Positions 51,284-61,453 of a DNA stretch of 64,000 bases are shown piece after piece. Positions within the stretch are counted from its first letter, which is position 1; each line of letters starts with the position of its first letter. Position numbers and translations under genes: made by a program. The stretch is from Jiangella anatolica. GTDB taxonomy: Bacteria; Actinomycetota; Actinomycetes; Jiangellales; Jiangellaceae. Location: contig NZ_POTW01000021.1 of assembly GCF_003236295.1 (NCBI RefSeq), positions 20,183 to 84,182 of the forward strand, read 5' to 3'. The notes beneath the pieces are model-generated. The model did not search any database, was not told the DNA's origin, and saw nothing but the letters and a program-made list of their open reading frames with translations.

Positions 51284-52426
51284 TCAGCGGCGGGGGCGTC
51301 CGAGCAGGACGAGGTCGTCGCGATGGACGACCTCGCGCTCGTACTCCGGGCCGAGGTCGCGGGCCAGCTCCTTGGTCGAGTGGCCGAGCAACGCCGGCAG
51401 CTCGGCGGCGTCGTAGTTGACGACGCCGCGGGCGACCGCGCGGCCGGCCTCGTCCAGCAGGTCGACCGGGTCGCCGGCGGTGAACGTACCGGTGACGGCG
51501 GTGATGCCGGCGGGGAGCAGGGACGCGCCGCGCTCGACGACGGCGCGGACGGCGCCCGCGTCGAGAGTGAGCGAGCCCCGTCCGTCGGTCGCGTGCTCCA
51601 GCCACAGCAGCCGCGTCGCCCGGCGCGCGGCCCGGCGGTGGAACCAGGTGCCGGCCGAGTCGCCGGCCAGCACCGCGGACACCTCCGGCGCCGAGGCCAG
51701 CACGACGTCGATGCCGGAGCCGGTCGCGATCGTGGCTGCCTCGATCTTCGTCACCATGCCGCCGCTGCCGAGCCCGGACCGGCCGGCCGAGCCGACGTCG
51801 ATGCCGTCGAGGTCGGCCGGGCCGTGCACGTCGGTCAGCCGGGTGGCGCCGGGCCTGTGCGGGTTGCCGTCGTAGAGGCCGTCGACGTCGGAGAGCAGCA
51901 CCAGCAGGTCGGCGTGCACGAGCTGCGCGACCAGCGCCGCCAGCCGGTCGTTGTCGCCGAAGCGGATCTCGTGGGTGGCGACGGTGTCGTTCTCGTTCAC
52001 GACCGGCACGACGCCGAACTTCAGCAGCTGCTGCAGCGTCCGGTAGGCGTTGCGGTAGTGCGAACGGCGGGTGACGTCGTCGACGGTCAGCAGCACCTGG
52101 CCGACCCGCAGGCCGTGGCCGGCGAACGCGGACGTGTAGTTCGCCATCAGCAGCCCCTGGCCGACGCTGGCGGCGGCCTGCTGCCGGGCCAGGTCCCGCG
52201 GCCGCGTGGCCAGCCCCAGCGGCGCCAGACCCGCCGCGATGGCGCCGGACGACACCAGCACCACCTCGCGGCCGGACGCGCGCGCCTTCGCCAGCGCGTC
52301 GACCACGAGGGCGACCCTGGCGTCGTCGAGCCCGCCGTGCGCCGTGGTCAGCGACGACGACCCGACCTTGACGACCACCCGCTGCGCGGACGCCAGGCTC
52401 GCGCGCGTCGCCGCCGCGTCGCTCAT
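51284..52426 (-). CDS. proB: glutamate 5-kinase ProB
   Basis: 380 residues from ATG 52426 (overlaps the obgE stop). Amino-acid kinase domain: [73 protein letters not shown]-terminal PUA domain (about 285-375). First step of proline synthesis. Transcribed behind obgE. Confidence 0.97.
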   Translation of the reverse strand: MSDAAATRASLASAQRVVVKVGSSSLTTAHGGLDDARVALVVDALAKARASGREVVLVSSGAIAAGLAPLGLATRPRDLARQQAAASVGQGLLMANYTSAFAGHGLRVGQVLLTVDDVTRRSHYRNAYRTLQQLLKFGVVPVVNENDTVATHEIRFGDNDRLAALVAQLVHADLLVLLSDVDGLYDGNPHRPGATRLTDVHGPADLDGIDVGSAGRSGLGSGGMVTKIEAATIATGSGIDVVLASAPEVSAVLAGDSAGTWFHRRAARRATRLLWLEHATDGRGSLTLDAGAVRAVVERGASLLPAGITAVTGTFTAGDPVDLLDEAGRAVARGVVNYDAAELPALLGHSTKELARDLGPEYEREVVHRDDLVLLGRPRR

Positions 52427-53772
52427 GACAGCCGGGAGTCCGTGCCGCGCGGGCCGAGGTGCTCGCCGCCGGACTCGACGCTGGGCTCCCAGTCGAACAC
52501 GACCGCGTCCTCGCCGCCGATGACCACCTCGTCGCCGGCCTTGGCGCCGGCCTTGAGCAGCGCCTCCTCGACGCCGAGCCGGGCCAGCCGGTCGGCGAGG
52601 TAGCCGACCGCCTCGTCGTTGGTGAAGTCGGTCTGCCGGATCCACCGCTCGGGCTTCACGCCGCGGATGCGGTACCGCTCGCCCTCGTCGGTGACGGTGA
52701 ACCCGGAGTCGTCGACGGCGGACGGGCGCAGCACCAGGCGGGTCGGCTCCGGCGGCGGCGCGGCCGCCCGGGCCGCGGCGACCAGCGAGCCCATCGCGTA
52801 GGTCAGCTCGCGCAGCCCCTCGTGCGTGGCGGCGGAGACCGGGAAGACCTCCCAGCCGCGCGCCTCGATGTCGGCGCGGACCAGCTCGACCAGCTCGCGC
52901 GCCTCGGGCACGTCGATCTTGTTCAGCGCGACCATCCGCGGCCGCTTGTCCAGACCGCCGTACTTCTCCAGCTCGGACTCGATGAGGTCGATGTCGGTGA
53001 GCGGGTCGCGGCCGGGCTCCATGGTCGCGAGGTCGACGACGTGCAGCAGCGCCTTGCAGCGCTCGACGTGGCGCAGGAACGCGTGGCCCAGGCCACGGCC
53101 CTCGCTGGCGCCCTCGATCAGGCCGGGCACGTCGGCGACGGTGTAGCGGACGTCGCCGGCCTCGACGACGCCGAGGTTGGGCACCAGGGTCGTGAACGGG
53201 TAGTCGGCGATCTTCGGCCGGGCCGCGGAGATCGCGGCGATGAGGCTGGACTTGCCGGCGCTCGGGAAGCCGACCAGGCCGATGTCGGCGACGCTCTTCA
53301 GCTCCAGCACGACGTCCTTGGTCTCGCCCGGCTCGCCGAGCAGCGCGAAGCCGGGCGCCCGGCGGCGCTTGCTGGCCAGCGCGGCGTTGCCCAGGCCGCC
53401 GTTGCCGCCCTGCGCAACGACGTAGCGGGTGCCGGCGCCGACGAGGTCGACCAGCACCTCACCGTCGCGCGTGCTCACGACGGTGCCGTCGGGGACCTTG
53501 AGCTCGATGTCCTCGCCGTTGGCGCCGTCGCGGTTGCTGCCCTCGCCCTGGGCGCCGCTCTTCGCCTTGCGGTGCGGCGAGCGGTGGTACTCCAGGAGCG
53601 TCGTCGTGTTCGGATCGACGACGAGGACGATGTCACCGCCGCGCCCGCCGTTGCCGCCGTCGGGGCCGCCCAGGGGCTTGAACTTCTCGCGGTGGACCGA
53701 CACGCAGCCGTGCCCTCCGTCACCCGCAGCCAGGTGCAGGACGACGCGGTCCACGAACGACGGAATGGCCAT
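52423..53772 (-). CDS. obgE: Obg/CgtA GTPase
   Basis: 449 residues. N-terminal glycine-rich Obg domain ([20 protein letters not shown] to about 158), G domain with G1 [10 protein letters not shown], switch [14 protein letters not shown]3 [10 protein letters not shown]4 NKID, and a C-terminal OCT domain of about 70 residues common in Gram-positives. Ribosome-associated GTPase in 50S maturation and stringent response. ATG 53772. Separated from rpmA by a terminator, so it needs its own promoter. Confidence 0.97.
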   Translation of the reverse strand: MAIPSFVDRVVLHLAAGDGGHGCVSVHREKFKPLGGPDGGNGGRGGDIVLVVDPNTTTLLEYHRSPHRKAKSGAQGEGSNRDGANGEDIELKVPDGTVVSTRDGEVLVDLVGAGTRYVVAQGGNGGLGNAALASKRRRAPGFALLGEPGETKDVVLELKSVADIGLVGFPSAGKSSLIAAISAARPKIADYPFTTLVPNLGVVEAGDVRYTVADVPGLIEGASEGRGLGHAFLRHVERCKALLHVVDLATMEPGRDPLTDIDLIESELEKYGGLDKRPRMVALNKIDVPEARELVELVRADIEARGWEVFPVSAATHEGLRELTYAMGSLVAAARAAAPPPEPTRLVLRPSAVDDSGFTVTDEGERYRIRGVKPERWIRQTDFTNDEAVGYLADRLARLGVEEALLKAGAKAGDEVVIGGEDAVVFDWEPSVESGGEHLGPRGTDSRLS

Positions 53773-53807
53773 GTCTGGTATGTCCTCAGTCTGTGTCGTT
53801 CACAAAA

Positions 53808-53839
53808 TTGGGCGGGCCGGTCATGTGACCGGCCCGCCC
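53808..53839 (-). terminator. Rho-independent terminator after rplU-rpmA
   Basis: Stem 53810-53823 with 53826-53839 (GGGCGGGCCGGTCA arm). On the minus strand it is followed by AATTTTG, one of the few canonical T-tailed hairpins here. It ends the rplU-rpmA transcript before obgE. Confidence 0.85.
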
Positions 53840-53875
53840 TGATGAGTCAGGTGTGTTGCTCGCGTGGAGCGGGGG

Positions 53876-54136
53876 TCACTCCCCCGCCGGCACGACGATG
53901 TTGACGACCTTGCGGCCACGCTTGACGCCGAACTCGACGGCGCCGGAGGACGTGGCGAACAGGGTGTCGTCCTTGCCGCGGCCGACGTTGTCGCCCGGGT
54001 GGAAGTGGGTGCCGCGCTGGCGGACGATGATCTCGCCGGCGTTGACCTGCTGGCCGCCGAAGCGCTTCACGCCGAGCCGCTGAGCGTTGGAGTCGCGCCC
54101 GTTCTTGCTGGACGAGGCGCCCTTCTTGTGAGCCAT
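53876..54136 (-). CDS. rpmA: 50S ribosomal protein L27
   Basis: 86 residues from ATG 54136. [22 protein letters not shown] opening (without the cleaved Firmicute extension), [20 protein letters not shown] and [18 protein letters not shown]. The N-terminal tail reaches the peptidyl-transferase centre. 13 bases after rplU. Confidence 0.98.
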   Translation of the reverse strand: MAHKKGASSSKNGRDSNAQRLGVKRFGGQQVNAGEIIVRQRGTHFHPGDNVGRGKDDTLFATSSGAVEFGVKRGRKVVNIVVPAGE

Positions 54137-54149
54137 CTCGAGTTCCTGC

Positions 54150-54464
54150 CTACTTCGTCTCGATGCCGGTGACCTTGACCTGGGTGTACTTCTGGCGGTG
54201 CCCCTGGCGCCGCCGGTACCCGGTCTTGTTCTTGTACCGGAGGATGTGGATCTTCGGGCCCTTGGTGGCGCCGACGATCTCGGCCGTGACGGAGACACCG
54301 GCCAGCTTGGCGGCGTCGGTGGTCACGGTCTCGCCGTCGACGAGCAGGACCGCCGGCAGCGTGACGGTGGCGCCGACCTCGGCGTTGTCGAGCCGGTCGA
54401 CGTCGATGACGTCTCCGACGGAGACCTTTCTCTGGTTACCGCCGCTGCGGACGATCGCGTACAC
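54150..54464 (-). CDS. rplU: 50S ribosomal protein L21
   Basis: 104 residues from GTG 54464: [45 protein letters not shown] and VKVTGIE. Normal length. Shares a promoter region (54556-54585) immediately after the rne stop. Confidence 0.98.
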   Translation of the reverse strand: MYAIVRSGGNQRKVSVGDVIDVDRLDNAEVGATVTLPAVLLVDGETVTTDAAKLAGVSVTAEIVGATKGPKIHILRYKNKTGYRRRQGHRQKYTQVKVTGIETK

Positions 54465-54555
54465 CGCGGACTCACTCTCTCACTCGGCTTCGGGCGCGCA
54501 TGCCGCCGCTGTGGAGCGGGCACGCGGGTATGGGCGCGAAGAGCGCCGACGCCCT

Positions 54556-54585
54556 AGGGTACGGAATTGGTCAGGGTCGGGTCAA
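54556..54585 (-). promoter_or_regulatory. promoter of rplU-rpmA
   Basis: Minus-strand TTGACC (54580-54585) and TACCCT (54556-54561) with an 18-base spacer, between the rne stop (54588) and rplU start (54464). A leader of about 85 bases would precede rplU. Confidence 0.6.
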
Positions 54586-54587
54586 AC

Positions 54588-57500
54588 TCAGGGGACGGGA
54601 CTGCCGGCGGGCCGTTCGGCCCGGCGGCGGGTACGACGGGGGCGGGTCGGCTCGGGAGCCTGCTCGCCGGTCTGCTCCCCCGCCTGGTCGCCGGACTGGC
54701 CGGACGGCGGCTGGGTCGCCGCCGGCTGGCCGGTGGCGCCGGCCTCGACCTGCGCCGGGCCGGTGACCAGCGCCTGCGCGGGTGGCGGAGGCGGAGGGGG
54801 CGGCGTGGACGACGACGGCGCGGCGCCGTCGGCGCCGGACCCGCTGGCGTCCCCGGCGCCGATGCCGCTGGCGCCGCTGGTGGCCCGTGCCGTGGCGTCC
54901 ACGGCGCCGGATCCGCTGGCGTCGCCGGCGCTGCTGGTGGACCGTGCCGTGGCGTCCACGGCGCCGGACCGGCCGGCGCCGCCGGCGTCGGCCGGCGTGG
55001 CGTCGCTCGCACCGGCGGCGCTGGTGGCCGTGGCGGGCTGGCCGGAGCCCGGCCCGCCGGAGTCGCCGGTGGACGCCTGGTCCGCCGGCTGTGCCGCCGG
55101 GTCGCCCCCGGTCACGATCGCCTGGCCGGTGCCGGCGGCCGTGCTGCTGCCGGCGGCGCGCTGAGCCCGCCGGCGGCGTCGCGGCGCGGGCGGCGTGGCC
55201 GTCGCGTCCTCCGCATCGGTGCCGGGGCCGGCGCCGGGCTGGGGCGTCGGCTCCGCCTCGCCCGGAGCGGGCTCGGCCGGGTGGTGGTGGCCGTTGCCGT
55301 TGGCGCCGACCGGCATCAGGTCCGCCGGGGACGCCTCGCCGGGACTGGCCAGCGCCTCGAGCTTGGGCGTCAGCGCCTCGACCGGGGCCGGCGCCGCCGG
55401 CTGCTCGGCCTTGCGCCGCCGCCCGCGCCGCTCCGCGCGGCCGGACCGGCCCTCGTCGGACGACCCGGAGGAGCCGGCCGAGCCGGAACCGGACGACCCC
55501 GAGCCGGACTCGACCGGGTGGGCGTGGATCAGCAGCCCGCGGCCCTTGCAGTGCGGGCACGGCTCGCTGAACGCCTCGAGCAGGCCGGTGCCGATGCGCT
55601 TGCGCGTCATCTGCACCAGACCCAGCGACGTCACCTCGGCGACCTGGTGCTTGGTGCGGTCGCGGCCCAGGCACTCGACCAGCCGCCGCAGCACGAGGTC
55701 GCGGTTGGCCTCGAGCACCATGTCGATGAAGTCGATGACGATGATGCCGCCGATGTCGCGCAGCCGGAGCTGGCGCACGATCTCCTCGGCCGCCTCGAGG
55801 TTGTTCTTGGTGACGGTCTCCTCGAGGTTGCCGCCGGAGCCGGTGAACTTGCCGGTGTTGACGTCGACGACGGTCATCGCCTCGGTGCGGTCGATGACCA
55901 GCGAGCCGCCGCTGGGCAGCCAGACCTTGCGGTCCATGGCCTTCGCGATCTGCTCGTCGATGCGGTAGGCGGCGAACACGTCGTCGGTGCCCACCCACTT
56001 CTCGACCCGGTCGCGCAGCGACCCCGCGACGCTGGACACGTACTCGTCGATGGTGTCCCAGGCACGGTCGCCGGAGACCACGAGCTTGGTGAAGTCCTCG
56101 TTGAACAGGTCGCGGACCACCTTGATGGCGAGGTCGGGCTCGCCGTGCAGCAGCTGCGGCGCGTTGCCGGAGGCCTTCTTCTGCAGCGCCGCCCACTCGG
56201 CCTTCAGCCGCGCGACGTCGTTGGTCAGCTCCTCCTCCGAGGCGCCCTCGGCGGCGGTGCGGACGATGACGCCGGCGTCCTCGGGGACGACCTGCTTGAG
56301 GATCTTCTTCAGCCGGGTCCGCTCGACGTCGGGCAGCTTGCGGCTGATGCCGTTCATCGACCCGCCGGGCACGTACACGACGTACCGGCCCGGCAGGCTG
56401 ACCTGGCTGGTCAGCCGGGCGCCCTTGTGGCCGATCGGGTCCTTCGTGACCTGCACGAGCACCGCCTGGCCGGACTTGAGCACGTCCTCGATGCGCTTCG
56501 GGCCGTCGTTCCTGCCCAGACCGCTCCAGTCGACCTCGCCGGCGTACAGGACGGCGTTGCGGCCGCGGCCGATGTCGACGAACGCCGCCTCCATGGCCGG
56601 CAGCACGTTCTGCACGCGGCCCAGGTAGACGTTGCCGATCAGCGACTGCTGGGAGGCGCGGCTGACGTAGTGCTCGACCAGCACGTCGTCCTCGAGGACG
56701 GCGATCTGGGTGAGGTCGCCGGACTGCCGGACCGCCATGACGCGGTCGACGGCCTCGCGGCGGGCCAGGAACTCGGCCTCGGACAGGATCGGCGGACGGC
56801 GCCGGCCGGCCTCGCGGCCCTCGCGGCGGCGCTGCTTCTTCGCCTCCAGCCGGGTCGAGCCCTTGACCGACGTGACCTCGTCGTCGACGTCGCGGCTGTC
56901 GCGCACCCGCACGACGGTGTTCGGCGGGTCGTCCGGACGGGACTCGTCACCGTCGTCGTTGCGCCGGCGCCGGCGCCGCCGACGACGGCGGCTGCCGCCC
57001 TCGTCGGAGTCGGAGTCGGACTGGTCGTCGTCGCCGGCCGCGTCGTCGGCCTCGTGCTCGCCGTCGTCGGAGCGGCCCTGCTCGTCGTCGGAGTCGTCGT
57101 CGCCGGCCTCGGCGCCCTCGTCGGAGCGACGGCGGCGGCCGCGGCCACCCCGGCGGCGGCGCCGGCGGCGGGTGCCGTCACCGTCGTCGTCGGAGTCGAT
57201 GTCGGAGTCGATGTCGGAATCGGCGTCGTCAGCCTCGGCGGCGGTGGGCTCCTCCTCGGTCTCCTCGACCTCGGGCTCCGGCTCGGGCTCGGCCTTCGCG
57301 CGGCGGCGGCCGCGGACCGGTTGCGCGGCCTCGGGGTCGGGCGCGGCGAACAGCGGCGCCGCGGAGAACGCCGGGGCCTGGAACAGCACGGCGGAGGCGC
57401 GGGCCTCGGTCTCGGCGCTCTCCAGGCCGGACGGGGCGAACGCCGGGCTGGCCTCGGCCAGCTCCTCGTCGGCCTCGTCGGCCGGCACCGCGATCGGCTC

Positions 57501-57857
57501 GGGTGCCGGCGCCGCGGCCTTGCGCGAGCGGGACCGCTTGCGCGGCGCGGGCGCCTCGGCGACCTCCGGCGCGGCGACGAGGTCGGCCGCCTCCGGGTCG
57601 GGCAGCGGGTCCGGCGCGGCGCCCTTGCGGGCGGCCGTCTTCTTGGCCGGGGCCTTCTTGGCGGCCTTCTTCGCGACGGTCTTCTTGGCCGCCGCCTTCT
57701 TCGCCGTCTTCTTGGCCGGAGCGTCCGCGCTGGTCGTGGGCTCGCCGGCGTCGTGGAGCGTCGGCTCGACCGGCGGTCCGGCGGCCCTGCTCGCGGCGCG
57801 GCGGCGGCGTGGCTGGGTGGTGACATCTCCGGACGAGCCGGGGGTCTCTTCCGTCAT
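54588..57857 (-). CDS. rne: ribonuclease E/G
   Basis: 1089 residues from ATG 57857 (AGGAG eight bases before). A long disordered N-terminus of nearly 390 residues begins with histone-H1-like Ala/Lys repeats (AKKTAKKAAAKK) then acidic and Arg-rich blocks. S1 domain at about 395-480 (GNVYLGRVQNVLPAMEAAFVDIG as GNVYLGRVQNVLP). Catalytic RNase E/G core with VVDVNTGKFTG (about 662) and IIVIDFIDM (about 704). Zn-link CPHCKGRG (Cys about 766 and 769). A Pro/Ala/Gly-rich tail of roughly 300 residues. Main mRNA-decay and rRNA-processing endonuclease in actinomycetes. Confidence 0.95.
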   Translation of the reverse strand: MTEETPGSSGDVTTQPRRRRAASRAAGPPVEPTLHDAGEPTTSADAPAKKTAKKAAAKKTVAKKAAKKAPAKKTAARKGAAPDPLPDPEAADLVAAPEVAEAPAPRKRSRSRKAAAPAPEPIAVPADEADEELAEASPAFAPSGLESAETEARASAVLFQAPAFSAAPLFAAPDPEAAQPVRGRRRAKAEPEPEPEVEETEEEPTAAEADDADSDIDSDIDSDDDGDGTRRRRRRRGGRGRRRRSDEGAEAGDDDSDDEQGRSDDGEHEADDAAGDDDQSDSDSDEGGSRRRRRRRRRRNDDGDESRPDDPPNTVVRVRDSRDVDDEVTSVKGSTRLEAKKQRRREGREAGRRRPPILSEAEFLARREAVDRVMAVRQSGDLTQIAVLEDDVLVEHYVSRASQQSLIGNVYLGRVQNVLPAMEAAFVDIGRGRNAVLYAGEVDWSGLGRNDGPKRIEDVLKSGQAVLVQVTKDPIGHKGARLTSQVSLPGRYVVYVPGGSMNGISRKLPDVERTRLKKILKQVVPEDAGVIVRTAAEGASEEELTNDVARLKAEWAALQKKASGNAPQLLHGEPDLAIKVVRDLFNEDFTKLVVSGDRAWDTIDEYVSSVAGSLRDRVEKWVGTDDVFAAYRIDEQIAKAMDRKVWLPSGGSLVIDRTEAMTVVDVNTGKFTGSGGNLEETVTKNNLEAAEEIVRQLRLRDIGGIIVIDFIDMVLEANRDLVLRRLVECLGRDRTKHQVAEVTSLGLVQMTRKRIGTGLLEAFSEPCPHCKGRGLLIHAHPVESGSGSSGSGSAGSSGSSDEGRSGRAERRGRRRKAEQPAAPAPVEALTPKLEALASPGEASPADLMPVGANGNGHHHPAEPAPGEAEPTPQPGAGPGTDAEDATATPPAPRRRRRAQRAAGSSTAAGTGQAIVTGGDPAAQPADQASTGDSGGPGSGQPATATSAAGASDATPADAGGAGRSGAVDATARSTSSAGDASGSGAVDATARATSGASGIGAGDASGSGADGAAPSSSTPPPPPPPPAQALVTGPAQVEAGATGQPAATQPPSGQSGDQAGEQTGEQAPEPTRPRRTRRRAERPAGSPVP

Positions 57858-58365
57858 GTGGTGCACTCCTGTCGGCCCAGCGGATGGGGCGCCGCGCCAT
57901 CGTCGGCGCGCTGCTCCTCGTCCACCGGGGACTACATCGGGCCACCTGGAGCGCCCGGGCTCGGCCGCTACAGGTGGAAAGCCTGTGATCGGCGACGTCC
58001 ACCGGACTGTGCGTCGTCGGGCCGCTCAGCGCCCGCCGCGGCGGCGCACCCTTGGGTGGGGCGCCTCGCGGCTGGTCCGCCATGGCGATCCCAGCGTGCC
58101 GAGCGACTCCGCGGGGACCAGTGTCGCCTGCCGATCACCGGTGCGGTGATGCGGTGGCGCCGAGCCGGACCCGCGCGGGACGTCGGCGAGGACGTCGTCG
58201 GACCGAGCGGCGTGTACCGCACGGCCAGTTCCGAGTATCGCACATGTCCGCCCGGAAACCGTGACGGCGGCCGCCCGCACCGTGTCGACCCCGCTTCGGG
58301 CGTCAGGCATCGCCGCAGGTCAGCACCGTCGCCTTACGGTGTGCGGTAGATCACGTCGCGCAATG
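57858..58365 (-). other. 508-base gene-free leader upstream of rne
   Basis: No convincing gene. The open frames here are Arg/Pro-rich and lack family features. As rne is followed by a long leader in many bacteria (autoregulated by RNase E cleavage), this is probably its 5' UTR plus promoter. GATACT near 58232-58237 on the minus strand is a weak -10 candidate. Confidence 0.45.
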
Positions 58366-59100
58366 TCACGTGTCGCGGCCCTCGGGCGGGTCCGCCAGCG
58401 GATCGGCCAGCGTGCCGGTCGCGTCGTCCCACTCCCCCTGGGCCAGCCGGACGGCGCGCGGCGGCTGCGGCGGGGTGAACCCGGCGACGAGGCGCAGCCC
58501 GGCCAGCACCTCGTCCGGCCGCACCGTCGGCGACTGGTGCCGGACGACGGCGTGCAGTGTGACCGGGTCCGCGGCGGTGTCGGCGGCGAGCCACAGGACG
58601 GCGGCCCGCGGGTCCAGCTTCCGCACGCCGTTCTTCGTCAGCCGCTCGACCGGCACCGACTCCGCCGCCAGGAACGCCGTCACCGCGGCCGCGGCCTGCT
58701 CCGGCGCCGCGCCGGGCAGCTCGATCGACCAGCTGGAGGCCTGCAGCCGGTCGGCCAGCGCGCCGGGGCCGGCCGCCACCACCTGCACGACGTCCAGCCC
58801 CGGCGGCAGCGCCGCGTCCAGCGCGGCGCGGATCTCGTCGGGGTCGCAGACCCGGGTGACCGCCAGCTCCAGGTACTCCGCCTCGCTGGCCGCCCCTGTC
58901 GGCGCGGCGCCGGCGTAGGAGACCCGCGGGTGCGGCGTGAACCCCTGCGACCAGGCCATCGGCACGTCGGCGCGGCGCAGCGCCCGCTCGAACGCGCGCT
59001 GGAAGTCGCGGTGGCTGGTGAAACGCAGCCGGCCGCGCTTGGCGAACCGGACGCGCAGCCGCTGCACGGCGGGTAGCTGCTGGTGCGGTGCGGTGCTCAG
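58366..59100 (-). CDS. DUF2344 (TIGR03936) radical-SAM-linked protein
   Basis: About 244 residues if it starts at CTG 59100 (GAGAGG upstream); GTG 59067 or GTG 59175 are alternatives, and no ATG fits. Family motifs: LRVRFAKRGRLRFTSHRDFQRAFERALRRA (as RFTSHRDFQRAFERAL), PMAWSQGFTPHPRVSYA and GAASEAEYLELAV. Encoded elsewhere directly behind or fused to the TIGR03960 radical SAM protein, here at 61890-63812. Probable RNA-modification partner; activity unknown. Confidence 0.88.
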   Translation of the reverse strand: MSTAPHQQLPAVQRLRVRFAKRGRLRFTSHRDFQRAFERALRRADVPMAWSQGFTPHPRVSYAGAAPTGAASEAEYLELAVTRVCDPDEIRAALDAALPPGLDVVQVVAAGPGALADRLQASSWSIELPGAAPEQAAAAVTAFLAAESVPVERLTKNGVRKLDPRAAVLWLAADTAADPVTLHAVVRHQSPTVRPDEVLAGLRLVAGFTPPQPPRAVRLAQGEWDDATGTLADPLADPPEGRDT

Positions 59101-59203
59101 GGGTCGGTCCTCTCGGCGGTGCGGGTCGAAGGACCCATTGTCACGCGGATGCGGCGGGCGTACGTTCCATCCCACCAGTCATCCGACTTCGGGGGGCAGA
59201 GCG

Positions 59204-60571
59204 ATGACCGGACTTCATGAGGGCCTGCGGTCGCTGCTGGACGGCGACCTGCTCACCCCGGCCGACCCGGGCTACGACGACGCAAGGACCGTCTTCAACG
59301 CCATGATCGACCGCCGGCCGGGCGTGATCGTGCGCTGCGCGAGCCGCGCCGACGTGGTGCTGGCCGTGACGTTCGCCCGTGAGAACGGCCTCGAGCTGGC
59401 CGTGCGCGGCGGTGGCCACAGCGTCAGCGGACTGGCGCTCACCGACGGCGGCCTGGTGGTCGATCTGCGCCGGCTGAACGCCGTCAGCGTCGACCCGGAG
59501 GCCCGCACGGCCACCGTCGGCGGCGGCGCCACCATGGCCGACCTGGACCGTGCCTGCGCGCCGTACGGCCTGGCCACCACCGGTGGCCGGGTCTCGACGA
59601 CCGGCGTCGGCGGGTTCGTGCTCGGCGGGGGGACCGGCTGGCTGGACCGGCTGTTCGGGCTGGCCTGCGACAACCTGGTCGAGGCGGAGGTGGTGACGGC
59701 CGGCGGCGAGATCGTCCGGGCCGCGGCGGACAGCCACCCCGACCTGTTCTGGGCGCTGCACGGCGGCGGCGGCAACTTCGGCGTCGTGACGTCGATGACG
59801 CTGCGGCTGCGCCCGCTGCCGGAGTCGACGCTGGCGCTGCTGCTCTGGCCGCCGGAGGACGGGCCGGCGATCGTCCGCGCGTTCCGCGACCTGATGCACG
59901 ACGCGCCGGACACGCTCGGCGGCGGCGCCATCTACCTCACCGGCCCGGAGGGCGAGGACTTCGTGCCGGCCGAGCTGGCCGGACGGCTCGCGCTGGCCGT
60001 CGTGCTCGTGCACGCCGGGAGCGAGCGGTCGCTGCGCGAGCTGGCGGCGCCGCTGTTCGCAGCGGCGCCGGCCGGCGCCATGGTGGCCGAGCTGCCCTAC
60101 GACGAGCTGCAGTCAGCGCTGGACGATCCGCCCGGCTACCGCAACTACTGGTCCGCCGAGCACCTGGAGTCGCTGCCGGACGAGGCCATCGACACCTTCT
60201 GTGCCCAGGCGGCCGGCATGATCGTGCCGTCGGCGTCGCAGCACGTGCTGTTCTGCATGGGTGGCGCGGTGGCCCGCGGCCCGGACGACTACCCGATCCC
60301 GTGGCGTCAGGCCGGCTGGGTGGTGCATCCGTTCGGGCTGTGGACCGACCCCGCCGACGACGCCCGCGGCCGGCGGTGGGCCCACGACGTCTGCGCCGCC
60401 GTGCGGCCCTGGCGGACCGGCGCCGTCTACCTCAACTTCATCGGCGACGAGGGCAGGCAGCGGGTCGTGGCCGGGTTCGGCGAGGTCGGCTACGCGCGGC
60501 TGGCCTCCGTCAAGGCCCGGTACGACCCCACGAACCTGTTCCGGCGCAACCACAACATCACCCCGGCCTGA
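59204..60571 (+). CDS. FAD-binding oxidoreductase (berberine-bridge/BBE type)
   Basis: 455 residues. FAD_binding_4 (PCMH) domain with VRGGGHSVSG, whose His is the family's covalent flavin attachment site, TTGGRVSTTGVGGFVLGGGTGWL, and HGGGGNFGVVTSM. C-terminal BBE motif YDPTNLFRRNHNI. No second Cys attachment site was noted. Oxidises a sugar, alcohol or secondary metabolite. On the opposite strand to the housekeeping genes either side, an insertion in a normally contiguous block; ends overlap the PhzF gene by 14 bases. Confidence 0.92.
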   Translation: MTGLHEGLRSLLDGDLLTPADPGYDDARTVFNAMIDRRPGVIVRCASRADVVLAVTFARENGLELAVRGGGHSVSGLALTDGGLVVDLRRLNAVSVDPEARTATVGGGATMADLDRACAPYGLATTGGRVSTTGVGGFVLGGGTGWLDRLFGLACDNLVEAEVVTAGGEIVRAAADSHPDLFWALHGGGGNFGVVTSMTLRLRPLPESTLALLLWPPEDGPAIVRAFRDLMHDAPDTLGGGAIYLTGPEGEDFVPAELAGRLALAVVLVHAGSERSLRELAAPLFAAAPAGAMVAELPYDELQSALDDPPGYRNYWSAEHLESLPDEAIDTFCAQAAGMIVPSASQHVLFCMGGAVARGPDDYPIPWRQAGWVVHPFGLWTDPADDARGRRWAHDVCAAVRPWRTGAVYLNFIGDEGRQRVVAGFGEVGYARLASVKARYDPTNLFRRNHNITPA

Positions 60572-61385
60572 CCCTCAGCTCGCCCTCGAGGACGGTGCGC
60601 GCGTGCCCGGTGAGCTCCAGCCGGTCGCCGCGCAGCGTCACGCCGACGACGCCGCCGCGGGCCGACAGCTGCGCGCCGGTCAGCCGCTTGCCGTCGCCCC
60701 GGCCGAGCTCCTTCGCCCAGTACGGGCCGAGCACGCAGTGTGCCGACCCGGTGACCGGGTCCTCCGGGATGCCCTGCGACGGGGCGAAGAAGCGCGACAC
60801 GAAGTCGTACGGCTCCTCGTCCGCGCGGGCGGTGACGATGACGCCCCGCGCGTCGACGGCGGCGAGCGCGGCCAGGTCGGGCGTCAGCCCGCGCACCGTC
60901 GCCTCGTCGGCGACGGCGACGAGCACGTCGAACCGGCTCCGGCCGGTCCACACAGGCGTGACGCCGAGCGCCTCGGCCAGCCCGTCCGGGGCGGCCGCGG
61001 CCCGGGCCGGCAGCGCCGGGAAGTCCATGGTGACGGCGCCGGACCGGTCCGGGGTGACGGTGAGCACGCCACTGCGGGTGCTGAACCGGATCGGGCCCGA
61101 CTCGCCGCGCTCGAACAGCACGTGCGCCGTCGCCAGCGTCGCGTGGCCGCACAGGTCGACCTCGACCTCCGGAGTGAACCAGCGCAGCCGGTAGTCGACC
61201 GCCGGCGTGGCCCGGGCCGCCTCGTCGCCGTCGACCGGCTCGACGAACGCGGTCTCGGAGTGCTTCAGCTCGGCCGCGACCGACTGCATCCACTCGTCGG
61301 TGACCGTGCGGTCCAGCAGGCACACGCCGGCCGGGTTGCCGCCGAAGGGCTGATCGGTGAACGCGTCGACGACGAGGATCCGCAC
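60558..61385 (-). CDS. PhzF-family isomerase/epimerase-like protein
   Basis: 275 residues from GTG 61385. Diaminopimelate-epimerase fold: VVDAFTDQPFGGNPAGVCLL, SETAFVEP (catalytic Glu), RWFTPEVEVDLCGHATLA and EDPVTGSAHCVLGPYW. Catalyses isomerisation in phenazine or unknown metabolism. Convergent overlap with the FAD oxidase. The frame is open far upstream (to 61865), but that region belongs to another, frameshifted gene. Confidence 0.93.
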   Translation of the reverse strand: MRILVVDAFTDQPFGGNPAGVCLLDRTVTDEWMQSVAAELKHSETAFVEPVDGDEAARATPAVDYRLRWFTPEVEVDLCGHATLATAHVLFERGESGPIRFSTRSGVLTVTPDRSGAVTMDFPALPARAAAAPDGLAEALGVTPVWTGRSRFDVLVAVADEATVRGLTPDLAALAAVDARGVIVTARADEEPYDFVSRFFAPSQGIPEDPVTGSAHCVLGPYWAKELGRGDGKRLTGAQLSARGGVVGVTLRGDRLELTGHARTVLEGELRVRPG

Positions 61386-61453
61386 GGTTCCCAGCCTACG
61401 AGGCCGCCGGGCCGCCCTCGGCCGCGATCCCACAGGTCCGGAATGCCCCCACC

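Noticed and set aside
57968..58243. 91-codon minus-strand ORF upstream of rne
   Set aside because: Arg/Pro-rich composition, no RBS, no family; treated as leader sequence.
54567..58349. 1260-codon plus-strand open frame
   Set aside because: Opposite RNase E/G; repetitive Gly/Arg/Val sequence caused by the low-complexity regions of rne.
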